Under the pieces are notes generated by a model. That model was not told the origin of the DNA, ran no database searches, and saw only the letters and a list, made by a program, of their open reading frames with translations. Below are positions 27,258 to 36,802 of a DNA stretch of 64,000 bases, one piece after another. The translations under genes were made by a program, and so were the position numbers. The first letter of the stretch is position 1; every line of letters begins with the position of its first letter. Origin of the DNA: Acinetobacter sp. TGL-Y2 (GTDB lineage Bacteria; Pseudomonadota; Gammaproteobacteria; Pseudomonadales; Moraxellaceae); contig NZ_CP015110.1 of NCBI RefSeq assembly GCF_001612555.1, positions 1,116,001 to 1,180,000 on the forward strand. The letters run 5' to 3'.

Positions 27258-27336
27258 AATTAAATTAAATTAAATCCAATCCAATCCAATCAAATCAAAT
27301 CAAATCAAAGCAAATCAAAGCAAAGCAATCCAATCT
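27258..27336 (+). repeat. Degenerate 5-bp tandem repeat (AATCC / AATCA / AAGCA)
   Basis: About 15 pentamers run head to tail: AAATT units first, then AATCC, then AATCA, then a mix with AAGCA. The tract lies just after the HD-domain gene. It is likely made by polymerase slippage and its copy number may vary between isolates. Confidence 0.85.
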
Positions 27337-27423
27337 TTAGAAAAATTTCGCCGACTCAAACAATAAATCGATCAAAACCCTAAAAAACAAGACCATTGTT
27401 TCGTCACATTTATAAAAGAATGT

Positions 27424-27675
27424 TTGGGGGAGATTTTTGTCTATCTGTTTTTTATGGTGTTGGTGGCAGTATTGGCAGGGATATTTATACTTTTAGGCAC
27501 TGCAGCTTTGGTATTTTTTTCGATTTTAGCCGGGTTGATTTATTACTCTATTTATAAAAACAATAAAAAACAGATTCAAAGAAAAAACCAGACCAATTGG
27601 TTCGCTCAAGCCCCGATGACCCATGTCTTTATAGCAGAGTTAAGTGATTTTGAATCCATCAGAATCCCCTTATAG
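27424..27675 (+). CDS. Small membrane protein of unknown function
   Basis: The frame of 83 codons starts with TTG and encodes two hydrophobic stretches (VYLFFMVLVAVLAGIFILL and AALVFFSILAGLIYYSIY). A basic patch KNNKKQIQRK and a short soluble tail follow. There is no clear ribosome site. It may be the membrane-anchor start of a longer protein whose remainder, to about 28008, is interrupted by stop codons. Confidence 0.45.
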   Translation: MGEIFVYLFFMVLVAVLAGIFILLGTAALVFFSILAGLIYYSIYKNNKKQIQRKNQTNWFAQAPMTHVFIAELSDFESIRIPL

Positions 27676-28008
27676 ATCTACTGTATGTATATGACCGAGA
27701 GCTTCGCGCTAGATTATTTAAATGAACCTTCAATGCATTTAGCGGAATAGATTTTGGATGGATCATTTCAATTTTAACATCTACAACCCCATGTCATTGA
27801 TAGGATGGTCTATGCGAAAAATGAATATTCATTTGGATTGAGCCAAGTTGCAGAGGTTTTCTGTGTATTAGTGACGATTAAAACCCTGAATCGTCACGCT
27901 ATAGCAGACCTCATTCAAAAGCTGTTTCAAAGCTTTGCGCTGGAACAACACGATTTTATTGAACGTGAGGATCTTCATCTTTCTCAAGTGCTCAGCGCGC
28001 AATATTAA
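27676..28008 (+). pseudogene. Probable remnant of an unknown gene
   Basis: Downstream of the small membrane protein a frame reads MTESFALDYLNEPSMHLAE, a stop, and then from 27805 a 67-codon segment (VYAKNEYSFGLSQVAEVF, then ALEQHDFIEREDLHLSQV). The segments look protein-like but have no starts with ribosome sites. They may be the broken 3' part of the 27424 gene. No family is recognised. Confidence 0.35.
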
Positions 28009-28027
28009 GCGAAGCGCTTAAAGTAAG

Positions 28028-29464
28028 TTAAATACGCTTAAAAGTCTCAATTGCGCGTACTCGACTTTGCTTTAAATCCACGATTGGCTTTGGATAATCA
28101 AGTTTTAAATTTGGATTTTTCGCATAAGGATCATGAATGCTCTTGGCATCTAAGTGCGCAAGTTCAGGTAACCATTGCCGTAAATAATCGCCATTGGGAT
28201 CAAACTTTTGTGACTGACTGACTGGATTAAAAATACGGAAATACGGCACAGAATCTGTACCTGTAGATGCGCACCATTGCCAACCGCCATTATTGGCTGC
28301 TAAATCTCCGTCTATGAGATGTTGCATAAACCATTGTTCACCTTTGCGCCAATCAATTAATAAGTTTTTACATAAGAACATCGCGACAATCATACGTACC
28401 CGATTGTGCATCCAACCTGTGGCAAGCATTTGACGTATGCCTGCATCCACAATCGGAATGCCGGTCTGCCCTTGTTGCCAAGCCTCTAAGTCTTCAGGAG
28501 CATCTCGCCATGCGATGTTCTGGGTATTTTGTTTAAAGGGGCGGTGCTTTGAGACGCGCGGGAAGTCAAATAAAATATGCTGATAAAATTCACGCCAGAG
28601 CAACTCATCAAGCCAGGTTTGTTGACCTTCGTGATCAATAAAGAAATGTCCATGATGCTCTCGGAACAGCGCTTGAACGCATTGTCGGACTGAAATTATG
28701 CCGGTATTTAAATAAGCTGAAAGTTGACTGGTACCTTGAACATGCGGTAAGTCGCGCTCGGTTTTATATTGACGCACCTGATGCTCTAGAAACTCATCCA
28801 AAATATTCCAAGCGGCATCTTCACCCACAGGCCAAACATGCTCGGGCGGCACAAATTCAGGATAAAAATCATGAATGCTCGGAAGCTTTACATGGTCTAA
28901 ATGAACACTTTTCAAATCACGAGAATCAATTTTTGACTGTGCTTCAGGTGCAGGGTAGCAAGGGGTTAAGGCGATGCTGAGTTTTTCATATAGGTTTTTT
29001 TTAAATGCACCGAACACTTGATAGGGAAGACCCGATTGATTACGAATCGTGCCAACAGGAAACAAAGTCCGATCATGATATAGTTCAAAAGCTTTGGACT
29101 GCTGATCTAATGCGGCTTGTACCTTTGCATCTCGATCCAGTTCATGAACGCCCAGTTCAATATTGCTATGTACTGTGCTGATATTAAGCTTGCTACATAG
29201 ATCTTGGATGTATGCAGGAACATCCTGCCAAAGATCGATGGTTGCTACAACAAGGGGAATGTTTAACGCATGTAGCTGAATCTGAAGCTGTTCGAGTTGA
29301 CGCAAATAAAAATCGATTTTAATCGTGGCATCATGATGCAACTGCCACTGTTTCGGACTTAGAATCACTAAAGCAATGCAGGACCCAGCTGAAGTTGCAT
29401 GCCAAAGCGCAGTATGGTCATGAATCCGTAAATCTTGTCTAAACCAAATCAGCTGCATAATCAA
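28028..29464 (-). CDS. phrB: Deoxyribodipyrimidine photolyase
   Basis: The protein has 478 residues. The antenna-binding domain starts LIWFRQDLRIHDHTALWHA. The FAD domain has GTSQLSAYLNTGIISVRQ, ELLWREFYQHILF, the WMHNRVRMIVAMFL block and GDLAANNGGWQWCASTGTD. It repairs cyclobutane pyrimidine dimers with blue light. This is the class I CPD photolyase pattern, and the full catalytic Trp-rich core is present. It stands alone on the minus strand. Confidence 0.95.
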   Translation of the reverse strand: MIMQLIWFRQDLRIHDHTALWHATSAGSCIALVILSPKQWQLHHDATIKIDFYLRQLEQLQIQLHALNIPLVVATIDLWQDVPAYIQDLCSKLNISTVHSNIELGVHELDRDAKVQAALDQQSKAFELYHDRTLFPVGTIRNQSGLPYQVFGAFKKNLYEKLSIALTPCYPAPEAQSKIDSRDLKSVHLDHVKLPSIHDFYPEFVPPEHVWPVGEDAAWNILDEFLEHQVRQYKTERDLPHVQGTSQLSAYLNTGIISVRQCVQALFREHHGHFFIDHEGQQTWLDELLWREFYQHILFDFPRVSKHRPFKQNTQNIAWRDAPEDLEAWQQGQTGIPIVDAGIRQMLATGWMHNRVRMIVAMFLCKNLLIDWRKGEQWFMQHLIDGDLAANNGGWQWCASTGTDSVPYFRIFNPVSQSQKFDPNGDYLRQWLPELAHLDAKSIHDPYAKNPNLKLDYPKPIVDLKQSRVRAIETFKRI

Positions 29465-29580
29465 TATAAAGAAGTAGAATTAGACTTAATTATATAAAAA
29501 CGCATGGTTTTTTAGGTAGGATTCCTGTAAGAGTTAAGACAGGACAGGATTAAAAAAGCTCAAATAAAAGCCATAAAAAA

Positions 29581-29600
29581 GGCAAAGTAAAAACTTTGCC
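29581..29600 (-). terminator. Terminator of slyD
   Basis: GGCAAAGT and ACTTTGCC pair around AAAA with A- and T-runs outside. On the minus strand it lies just after the slyD stop. Confidence 0.85.
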
Positions 29601-29622
29601 TTTTATTCAGATCGAATCGATC

Positions 29623-30105
29623 TTAGTGGTGATGACCACCTACACCGTGAACATGACCGTGATCTAATTCTTCTTGAGACGCTTCGCGAATTTCAACGAT
29701 TTCAACATCAAAAGTAAGATCTTGACCAGCAAGTGGGAAGTTAGCATCAACAATGATGTTTTCGCCGTCAACTGATTTAACCGTAACGATTTGAACGCCG
29801 TCATCAGTTTGCGCTTGGAATTGCATGCCAGCTTCGATGTTTTCAACGCCTTGGAACATTTGCGCAGGAACTTCTTGAACAAGGTCAGCGTTGTATTCGC
29901 CATAACCTTCAGCAGCAGGTACGTTTACTGTGAATTTTTCACCAACAGTTTTACCTTCTAACGCTTTTTCCAAACCTGGGATGATGTTTCCAGCACCGTG
30001 CAAATATGCAAGTGGTTCACCTTGAGATTGGTCGAGAGTTTCACCCTCTGCGTTAGTCAACGTGTAGTTAAATAAAACCACAAGGTTATTTGCAATAACT
30101 GTCAT
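29623..30105 (-). CDS. slyD: FKBP-type peptidyl-prolyl isomerase SlyD
   Basis: The protein has 160 residues. The FKBP part reads VLFNYTLTNAEGETLDQSQG, then LAYLHGAGNIIPGLEKALEG and FTVNVPAAEGYGEYN. It is split by the IF chaperone insert (QVEVPAQMF-like region to about 130), as in SlyD. The C-terminal tail GHVHGVGGHHH is His-rich and fits nickel binding, though it is shorter than the E. coli tail. It folds proline-containing proteins and may deliver nickel. Confidence 0.94.
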   Translation of the reverse strand: MTVIANNLVVLFNYTLTNAEGETLDQSQGEPLAYLHGAGNIIPGLEKALEGKTVGEKFTVNVPAAEGYGEYNADLVQEVPAQMFQGVENIEAGMQFQAQTDDGVQIVTVKSVDGENIIVDANFPLAGQDLTFDVEIVEIREASQEELDHGHVHGVGGHHH

Positions 30106-30240
30106 GTTAATGATCCATTCAAATATTTTAAGGGTACATCATAAAGTGAAATGCAATTTTTGTAGACTAAAATTAGCAAAAAAATGCATTTTAGGTACTT
30201 TATGCTGGTTTTTTCATTAATAAGGGCACTTTTCTAAATT

Positions 30241-31527
30241 TCAATGCAATTTTATCTTGGGTGAGATTTTCCGTGTAACAAAATCTTTTGCCGTGAGTAG
30301 ACCTGCATGCGCATAACCAAAAATAGTGGCTTGATGCAGGCGGTACAACGACACATACATGGATTTTGCCACGAAGCCTTGTACATTAACCTGACCGAGT
30401 AATTCACCTACGGCTTTATTTTTACTTAAAGAGACCAGTGAGCCTTTGTCTGAAAATACGAACATCGGTTGCTGTTTACCACCAATGCGTGCTTTTAAAG
30501 CCTCGACCATAAAGGTCGCTTGTTGGCTTGCCACTTGGGCACGCGGTCCAAGTGCGGCTTCACGGGCATCCAATACGCAGTGTGCGCAGTCACCTAAAGC
30601 AAAAATATTCGGATCAGACTTGGTCTGTAGGGTGGCATAAACATCTAAGCGTCCCATACGATCTTTTTCAAAACCTTCAAGTTGTTGGATGACTTGAGGG
30701 GTTTTAATCCCTGCTGCCCAAACTTTCAGTTCAGCCTGAATGCTGCTGCCATCATTAAAATAAATACGTTCAGCATCCACGCGCTCAACACGTTTTGAGG
30801 TGGCAATCTCGACTTTCATTCGTGTTAACTGTTTTACACTGTGTTCTGCCATGGCTTCAGACAAGGCAGGTAAAATCCGATTTGCACCTTCAATTAAGGT
30901 AATTTTGACATTTTTAGGATCAATTTTATTTAGACCGTATTTGTAAAAATTCTGTTTGGCTTGCACTAATTCGGCTGCAAGTTCGACGCCCGTTGCACCC
31001 GCGCCAATGATTCCGATATGCAGCTCGCGATCATCGGCTTTATTTTGCGCGTCTAGATACAAGTGCAGTAAGTCTTGTTGAAAGACTTCGGCTTGCTTAG
31101 GCGTATCAAGGAAATGGCAATACTCTTTCACCCCTTGAGTATTGAAGTCATTTGACACTGAACCGACTGCGAGCACTAAGGTGTCGTATTCCAGTTCGAT
31201 TTGCTCAGTCGTCCTTTCATATTTGGAGGAAATGACTTTTTTAATAATCAATGTCTTTTCTTTAGCTTGAACCGCTTCTAGACGACCCAATACAAATTCA
31301 TAATGATGCTTAGACGCATGCCCAAAATAATTGGTTTCTTCATCACTTGAGTTCATGGTGCCAGCGGCAATTTCATGCAGTAGCGGTTTCCAAATGTGGG
31401 TCAGCTTCTGATCGACGAGTGTGATTTTGGCTTTTTCTGACTTACCCAAAATGTCACCGAGTTGTGTCGCCAGTTCCAAACCACCTGCGCCACCACCGAT
31501 GATAACAATGCGATGAAGATTGCTCAT
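30241..31527 (-). CDS. ndh: Type II NADH dehydrogenase (NDH-2)
   Basis: The protein has 428 residues with two dinucleotide folds: GGGAGGLELATQLG at the start for FAD and GIIGAGATGVELAAEL for NADH. ALGDCAHC is the third FAD contact, and the C-terminal stretch VSLYRLHQATIFGYAHAG is the membrane-binding region of NDH-2. It passes electrons from NADH to ubiquinone without pumping protons. A loop with GMRR-type insert is not seen, consistent with bacterial NDH-2. Confidence 0.93.
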   Translation of the reverse strand: MSNLHRIVIIGGGAGGLELATQLGDILGKSEKAKITLVDQKLTHIWKPLLHEIAAGTMNSSDEETNYFGHASKHHYEFVLGRLEAVQAKEKTLIIKKVISSKYERTTEQIELEYDTLVLAVGSVSNDFNTQGVKEYCHFLDTPKQAEVFQQDLLHLYLDAQNKADDRELHIGIIGAGATGVELAAELVQAKQNFYKYGLNKIDPKNVKITLIEGANRILPALSEAMAEHSVKQLTRMKVEIATSKRVERVDAERIYFNDGSSIQAELKVWAAGIKTPQVIQQLEGFEKDRMGRLDVYATLQTKSDPNIFALGDCAHCVLDAREAALGPRAQVASQQATFMVEALKARIGGKQQPMFVFSDKGSLVSLSKNKAVGELLGQVNVQGFVAKSMYVSLYRLHQATIFGYAHAGLLTAKDFVTRKISPKIKLH

Positions 31528-31655
31528 TCTTGTGTCCTATTTTTTATTTTATAACGAAAAAGAGATGACCGTAATATGCCATCTCTTTGGATTAAACTTG
31601 TTGTTTTTGTTTTACAAGTTACAGATTTACAATAAAAAGTTAAATTCAGTTTGGC

Positions 31656-32987
31656 TTAGTGTAGTGGATAAATTTTCGCGGGCGAGCTACTGTCTGCACC
31701 AAAGTTAAACAGTTGTTTAAACCAATCAAAAAAACGTTCTAACCAACTGGCTTGTTCAATTTTGACATCATCTTCGATCAAGAAAGTCTGGATCAGTTGA
31801 TTGTTTTGATAGACCTGAATCTGCGCCAATTGCATGATTTTCGCCAATGGCGCAGTTAAAGATTGTGTGCTTAACTCAATATTCATATGCGTTTTGGTAT
31901 GTTGCAAAGGTTCAAGCACACTGGAGTGACCGAATACGTCGGTTTGAATCAGGCGCTGTGCTTGATTATCAAATTGGTTTAAATCAATGGTGGCGTCTGA
32001 AGCATAGAGAGAGGTAGTCATGTAACGTGACTGTTTGGCTTCAACCTTAAACATTTTCAAGGTTGATTGAATCACCGGTAATTCAGCAATGATTTGTTTG
32101 TCTTTAATGGCAACTTCATTACGCGTGTAGCTATAAGCCAAGTTCATCAGTTTATGTGCGACTTCCGCACGCGTGGCTGCATTTTTGGCGCCCAGCACCA
32201 CCACAACCAAACGTCGGTTGGGCATGTCCAACTGCATTGCAGGACGACTAGCTGTTAAAGCCAAATTATACCCAGCCACTTTGGTGAAGCCCGTTTTTAA
32301 ACCATCTACAGAGGGATCTTGTTTCAGTAAAATATTGGTCGCACGGTGAAAATGTAAATTATAGCTAAAACTTTGTTGCTTGGAATAATACAAATAATCA
32401 GGGGTTTCTGTACTTACGGCTTGACCCAGTAATGCCAAATCATGAGCAGTCGAAAAATGATCATCCATAGTAATGCCAGCAGGATTTGAAAAATGCGTAT
32501 CCTTCATACCTAAGGTTTGAGCTTCTTGATTCATTCGAATCATAAAATTCGGTACAGAACTGGATATGCGCTCTGCCAAAGTCACAGCGGCATCATTGGC
32601 TGACATCACAATGAGACCTGCCAGTAATTGATCTACACTGATCTTTTCTGTCGGTTTTAAGTACATTTGAGATTCATCCCATTGCACTGTATTGACCACT
32701 TCAGTTGCAGTCAGTATTTCGTTTCGATTCAGCTTTCCTGCGTTAATTTCTTTCAGTGCAATGTAGGCCACCATCATTTTGGTGAGTGATGCGGGTGCGC
32801 GTTTAACATCGCTGTTGTGCTCTGCAATCACTTGACCTGACTGGGGGTCTAATATGGTCCACGCTTCAGATTCAACGCTGAGGGGTTCGATATTGAGGAG
32901 CGTCGCACTTGCCCACGTAGAGCAAAAAAAACTGAAACAAACAAAGAGAGCAGTAATAATTTTCAACGGTTTTACCTTTAAAGCCAA
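31656..32987 (-). CDS. D-alanyl-D-alanine carboxypeptidase (PBP5/6 family)
   Basis: The protein has 443 residues with an N-terminal signal (IITALFVCFSFFCSTWASA). The S11 peptidase motifs are SLTK (in APASLTKMMVAY), SAND and KTGFT, in the correct order. The C-terminal beta-rich domain ends with a likely amphipathic membrane anchor (WLERFFDWFKQLF). It trims the terminal D-Ala from pentapeptides in the periplasm. It is somewhat longer than DacA/DacC (about 390 residues), so the exact paralogue (DacC- or PBP6b-like) is left open. Confidence 0.93.
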   Translation of the reverse strand: MALKVKPLKIITALFVCFSFFCSTWASATLLNIEPLSVESEAWTILDPQSGQVIAEHNSDVKRAPASLTKMMVAYIALKEINAGKLNRNEILTATEVVNTVQWDESQMYLKPTEKISVDQLLAGLIVMSANDAAVTLAERISSSVPNFMIRMNQEAQTLGMKDTHFSNPAGITMDDHFSTAHDLALLGQAVSTETPDYLYYSKQQSFSYNLHFHRATNILLKQDPSVDGLKTGFTKVAGYNLALTASRPAMQLDMPNRRLVVVVLGAKNAATRAEVAHKLMNLAYSYTRNEVAIKDKQIIAELPVIQSTLKMFKVEAKQSRYMTTSLYASDATIDLNQFDNQAQRLIQTDVFGHSSVLEPLQHTKTHMNIELSTQSLTAPLAKIMQLAQIQVYQNNQLIQTFLIEDDVKIEQASWLERFFDWFKQLFNFGADSSSPAKIYPLH

Positions 32988-33144
32988 TCCTGTGGCACTG
33001 ATAATTCAAGCACACCGCATGCTATGCTTTTTTTTTTATCATCGCTAGTCAGAATTGTAGACAATTCGGTCGAATCACGCCTGTCTGGCGAAAAAAATGC
33101 TAATCTAATTACAAATTAGCTTTTCAGTATTTTAAACACTTATT

Positions 33145-34848
33145 ATGTTGCATTATCAGATCGAATTTGACGATTATCGTCAGCATCTTATTCACGTGAC
33201 TGTGCGCTTTGTCGCACAGCCAACACAAATTTTATCTTTGCCAACTTGGATTCCTGGAAGTTACCTGATTCGTGAGTTTTCCAAACACGTTGAATCGGTT
33301 CGCGCCTATGATGAAGACGGACGTGTTCTACAAATTCGCAAAACTGAAAAGAATAAATGGAGTCTGTTTAATACAGACTTTGAGCTGATTACGGTCGAAT
33401 ATGACGTCTATGCTTACGACTTGTCAGTGCGTGGGGCCTATGTCGATCAAAATCGTTTATATGTCAATCCAGCCTGTGTATGTTTAGGACTTGAAGGTCA
33501 GGAAAATAGTCCAGTTGAAGTCGAAGTTTTTCTGCCCAAAGAATTGAAACATTTCCAAATCGCGACGGGTATGCCATCGAAAACCTTGGTTAAAGGTCGC
33601 TATACGCTCAACGCTAAAGATTATGCAGAATTGATTGATTCACCTTTTGAGTTGGCAGATCAAACTCGCTTTAGTTTTGAAGCCAATGGCATTCCGCATG
33701 AATTTGTAGTGTCAGGCAAACATGCCATGAATGAGCAGCGAATGAAGCAAGATATTGAGAAAATCTGTGCGACAGAGATTGCAATGTTTGGTTCTGCGCC
33801 ATTTGAAAATTACACCTTTATGACCATGGCCACTGGAAATGGCTATGGTGGTCTGGAACATCCGAACAGCACTAGCTTGATCTGTCCACGTGAAGACTTG
33901 CCAAAAGCCAATGAAGCAGATGAGCCGTCAAAAGAGTATCAGCGTTTCTTGGGTTTATGCAGTCACGAATATTTCCATTCGTGGCTGGTAAAGTTCATTC
34001 GTCCTGAAAATTTCGTCAATTACGATTTGAATAAAGAAGGCTACACCACACTGCTTTGGATCTTTGAAGGCTTTACGTCGTATTATGATGATTTGATTTT
34101 ACTGCGCAGTGGTGTGATCAATCAAGACTCATACATTGCGCTACTCAAAGCGCAAATTGATCGTTATTTGCAAAATCCAGGTCGTGCAGTACAAACTGTG
34201 GCGGAATCCAGTTTTGACGCGTGGGTCAAGTTCTATCGTCAAGATGAAAACTCAAATAGTGCAGGAACAAGCTACTACAACAAAGGCTGTTTGGTCGCAC
34301 TGTGTTTAGATTTAGGCCTGCGTTTGCGTGGATCGAGTCTAGATGCGCTGCTGCGTAAAATGTATGAAAATGCGCAACAGGGCATTCAGGTCAGCGAACG
34401 GACCATTTTCGATTTGTGCAAAGAATTGACCGGCGATGATTGGACGGAGCAGATTCATCATTTGATTAATACCACAGATGAATTACCACTTGAACAATTG
34501 CTTCCTGAATTTGGGATGAGTTACTTGCTCAAAGACGAGAAGTCACTACCGTTTGGTTTGAAAGTGCAAGACAAACCTGAAGGTATGTTGGTGCAAAGCG
34601 CACGTCGCGATGGATCTGCTGCGCAAGCAGGCCTGTCTGCACACGATGTGATTGTGGCGATTAATGGGCTTAAAGCGTCTGAAAAATTATTGACGCAATA
34701 TGCCAAGCAATCAGGTGATTTTGAAGTCTATGCATTCCGCCGCGATGAATTTATGCAGTTTAAAGTGAGTGCTTCAGGCTCAGCATTAAATGAAGTGGAG
34801 CTTAAAGTTGTAGATCAAACTAAAGCTGATCAATGGCTGAAAGCTTAA
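33145..34848 (+). CDS. M61-family metallopeptidase with PDZ domain
   Basis: The protein has 567 residues. The zinc site HEYFH lies in LCSHEYFHSWLVKFIRPENF, with the downstream Glu in LWIFEGFTSYYDDL. The N-terminal beta domain starts LHYQIEFDDYRQHLIHVTV and the C-terminal PDZ domain has AAQAGLSAHDVIVAINGLKA. This is the glycyl-aminopeptidase/M61 family. No signal peptide is seen, so it is cytoplasmic. It is a single gene with its own terminator. Confidence 0.92.
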   Translation: MLHYQIEFDDYRQHLIHVTVRFVAQPTQILSLPTWIPGSYLIREFSKHVESVRAYDEDGRVLQIRKTEKNKWSLFNTDFELITVEYDVYAYDLSVRGAYVDQNRLYVNPACVCLGLEGQENSPVEVEVFLPKELKHFQIATGMPSKTLVKGRYTLNAKDYAELIDSPFELADQTRFSFEANGIPHEFVVSGKHAMNEQRMKQDIEKICATEIAMFGSAPFENYTFMTMATGNGYGGLEHPNSTSLICPREDLPKANEADEPSKEYQRFLGLCSHEYFHSWLVKFIRPENFVNYDLNKEGYTTLLWIFEGFTSYYDDLILLRSGVINQDSYIALLKAQIDRYLQNPGRAVQTVAESSFDAWVKFYRQDENSNSAGTSYYNKGCLVALCLDLGLRLRGSSLDALLRKMYENAQQGIQVSERTIFDLCKELTGDDWTEQIHHLINTTDELPLEQLLPEFGMSYLLKDEKSLPFGLKVQDKPEGMLVQSARRDGSAAQAGLSAHDVIVAINGLKASEKLLTQYAKQSGDFEVYAFRRDEFMQFKVSASGSALNEVELKVVDQTKADQWLKA

Positions 34849-34871
34849 TTTCCAGCTCATGTACTTTTATT

Positions 34872-34900
34872 AAAAAACCGATGCTCAGCGTCGGTTTTTT
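34872..34900 (+). terminator. Terminator of the M61 peptidase gene
   Basis: AAAAAACCGA pairs with TCGGTTTTTT across a 9-base loop that itself contains GCTCAGCG pairing. It lies about 20 bp after the stop. Confidence 0.85.
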
Positions 34901-34967
34901 ATTGTTCAATACTTTTATTGCGTTATATAAAATATTGAGTGAATGTTAAAAGGATCAGATATAAAAA

Positions 34968-34988
34968 AAGCCCACAGAAGTGAGCTTT
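34968..34988 (-). terminator. Terminator of the rluE-like gene
   Basis: AAGCCCACA and TGAGCTTT form a stem with wobble pairs around GAAG. T7 follows on the minus strand, 15 bp beyond the stop of the pseudouridine synthase gene. Confidence 0.7.
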
Positions 34989-35003
34989 ATCTATGACAAC
35001 ACA

Positions 35004-35819
35004 TTAACGAGTACGGCGACCACGTGGCGCTTTAGTATTCGGGCGCGTTGTGCCATTGGTTTTACGCTTTGGTTTATCCGCATCATCCATTTGCCAGATA
35101 CGTGTGGTACCACCAGTGGCTTTTTTCTTGCCTTTAAACGGCGCTTCGCCACGTTCTTCACGTGCTTTATCTTTTGCTACAGAAAAATGCTGTTTTTTGG
35201 TGGTGGTCTTTTTCGCAAAAGAACGACCTTCATACGGCTTTTCCGCAGGAACATCTTTAAAGTCTGGATAAAGTAAAGGTTCAATTTCGATTTGTTCACC
35301 CGGTTTTAAACCGAGCTTTTCTAAGTTGAGCGTCCCAATTTGCGTACGAATCAAACGCAAAGTTGGGAAACCGACCGCAGACGTCATACGACGGACTTGA
35401 CGGTTACGACCTTCACAAATTGAAATTTCAACCCAAGTGGTCGGAACTGAAGCACGATATCGAACAGGTGGTGTGCGTTCCCATAACCAATCGGGTTCAT
35501 CAATCTTTTTCGCAGTTGCCGGCAGTGTAATACCGTCTTTGAGTTCAACACCTTTACGAAGTTGCTCTAGCGCTTCTTCGGTAATATCACCATCCACTTG
35601 GACCACATAAGTTTTAAATTTCTTATTGGCTGGATTGGTAATAAATTGGTTCAAACCGCCGTGATCAGTTAAGAACATTAAGCCTTCAGAATCCAAATCG
35701 AGACGACCTGCAATACGCAGTTCTGGATCGCTGATGAAATCTGCCATGGTTTGGTGTTTTTCATCTGGGCGAAATTGGGAGAGGACGTCATAAGGCTTGT
35801 TGAGAATGACAATTTTCAT
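35004..35819 (-). CDS. rluE: 23S rRNA pseudouridine synthase, RluE-type
   Basis: The protein has 271 residues. It lacks an S4 domain and starts directly with the catalytic fold (VILNKPYDVLSQF). The catalytic Asp is in GRLDLDSEGLMFLTDHG and the other motifs are KTYVVQVDG and EGRNRQVRRMTSAVGFPTLRL. RluE modifies U2457 of 23S rRNA. The C-terminal extension of about 80 residues is very basic (many Lys/Arg with KPKRKTNGTTRP) and probably binds RNA. E. coli RluE is shorter, so this tail is a genus feature. Confidence 0.88.
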   Translation of the reverse strand: MKIVILNKPYDVLSQFRPDEKHQTMADFISDPELRIAGRLDLDSEGLMFLTDHGGLNQFITNPANKKFKTYVVQVDGDITEEALEQLRKGVELKDGITLPATAKKIDEPDWLWERTPPVRYRASVPTTWVEISICEGRNRQVRRMTSAVGFPTLRLIRTQIGTLNLEKLGLKPGEQIEIEPLLYPDFKDVPAEKPYEGRSFAKKTTTKKQHFSVAKDKAREERGEAPFKGKKKATGGTTRIWQMDDADKPKRKTNGTTRPNTKAPRGRRTR

Positions 35820-36055
35820 AGTAACTGCTTAAAATATAAAGGATAAGTTCGGAATTTCACAGGGGTTTCCTGTTAAGTTGTCCGTTTTTGATAATGTGGG
35901 TAGTGTGGGAATAAAAAAGCCCACTATGTGTGGGCTATTATATCATGCTTCTATCTTGTGTTCTTCGACTTTGCTTTATACATATGAAGCGTAGCAAAAG
36001 ACATCAACTTTAGATGCTCGAATCGACGCTTTAATTTCGAGTGGTTTAAATTCTT
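35820..36055. other. Intergenic region left of the first IS1-family copy
   Basis: There is no gene here. A hairpin (AGCCCAC / GTGGGCT) with flanking A- and T-runs lies at about 35916-35938 and could end plus-strand reading. The IS1-family element starts at 36056. Confidence 0.5.
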
Positions 36056-36063
36056 GGTAGTGT

Positions 36064-36528
36064 CTAAATATGACGTGTTAACCACTTATCTTTCATGTCT
36101 TGATTGTATTTTAATAAAAACATATGCAAGACAGCTTCATGATTTTCTTTCTTCTTCGAAAAGCTTAAAGTTTTCCGTGTAAAACGCCCTAAGCGATTTC
36201 TTAATGTGGCATTGAACCGCTCAACATGGTTCGTTAAACCTGTATGTTTACCTACAGAGCGATGGGTACCAGGATCAAACACCTCAGCATAACTTGACCA
36301 ATAATCACTACATGTTGCTAAATTAAAGTAGCTTGAGGGAATACGGCAACGTAAATCTGTACATGTTTTATCATTGCGCTGACCACATACATAAGCGACG
36401 ACCTGACGTGTACGACAGCATAGTGCAATCCAACTCCAAACCTTATGACGACGAGCTTTTACAAAGCTCCAAAGTTCATCCAGTTCTAGAACATCTGTTG
36501 GATGAGCATCAAGTAATTCGTCACTCAA
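36064..36528 (-). CDS. IS1-family transposase, catalytic part (InsB-like)
   Basis: The frame has 154 residues with the IS1 DDE domain: VLELDELWSFVKARRHKVW carries the first acidic residues, CSDYWSSYAEV the second and HVERFNATLRNRLGRF the region of the last. It starts with TTG inside the end of the upstream frame (8-bp overlap). InsB is normally made as a fusion with InsA by frameshifting on an A-run. Here the linking run is eight A residues. Confidence 0.9.
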   Translation of the reverse strand: MSDELLDAHPTDVLELDELWSFVKARRHKVWSWIALCCRTRQVVAYVCGQRNDKTCTDLRCRIPSSYFNLATCSDYWSSYAEVFDPGTHRSVGKHTGLTNHVERFNATLRNRLGRFTRKTLSFSKKKENHEAVLHMFLLKYNQDMKDKWLTRHI

Positions 36529-36802
36529 TTTCCTGTTGTTTACTTTTTTTTATCCATCCCATGAGCGTTTGAGGTGCAACACCAAATAGACGCTGCATGC
36601 CTCTTAAACTGCCTCGTTCAAGATAAGTATTGATGATGAGTTCTTTTTGCTCTTCGGTATATTTGATTTTAGGTTTGAGCACACTTGATCGGCCGCAATC
36701 TTTACATCTGAACTGCGCATTCCCGCTTTTATTGTGTCCATTCTTATAAATATTTGCTGATTGGCAACGGATACATATGTAGCTTATCGTTTCTATGATC
36801 AT
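36521..36802 (-). CDS. IS1-family InsA-like DNA-binding protein
   Basis: The product has 93 residues: a zinc-finger-like part (ICIRCQSANIYKNGHN, FRCKDCGRSS) and a helix-turn-helix (SLRGMQRLFGVAPQTLMGWI). This is the InsA half, which binds the element ends and represses transposition. The run of eight A codes for its Lys-Lys pair just before the overlap with the catalytic frame. Confidence 0.9.
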   Translation of the reverse strand: MIIETISYICIRCQSANIYKNGHNKSGNAQFRCKDCGRSSVLKPKIKYTEEQKELIINTYLERGSLRGMQRLFGVAPQTLMGWIKKSKQQEIE

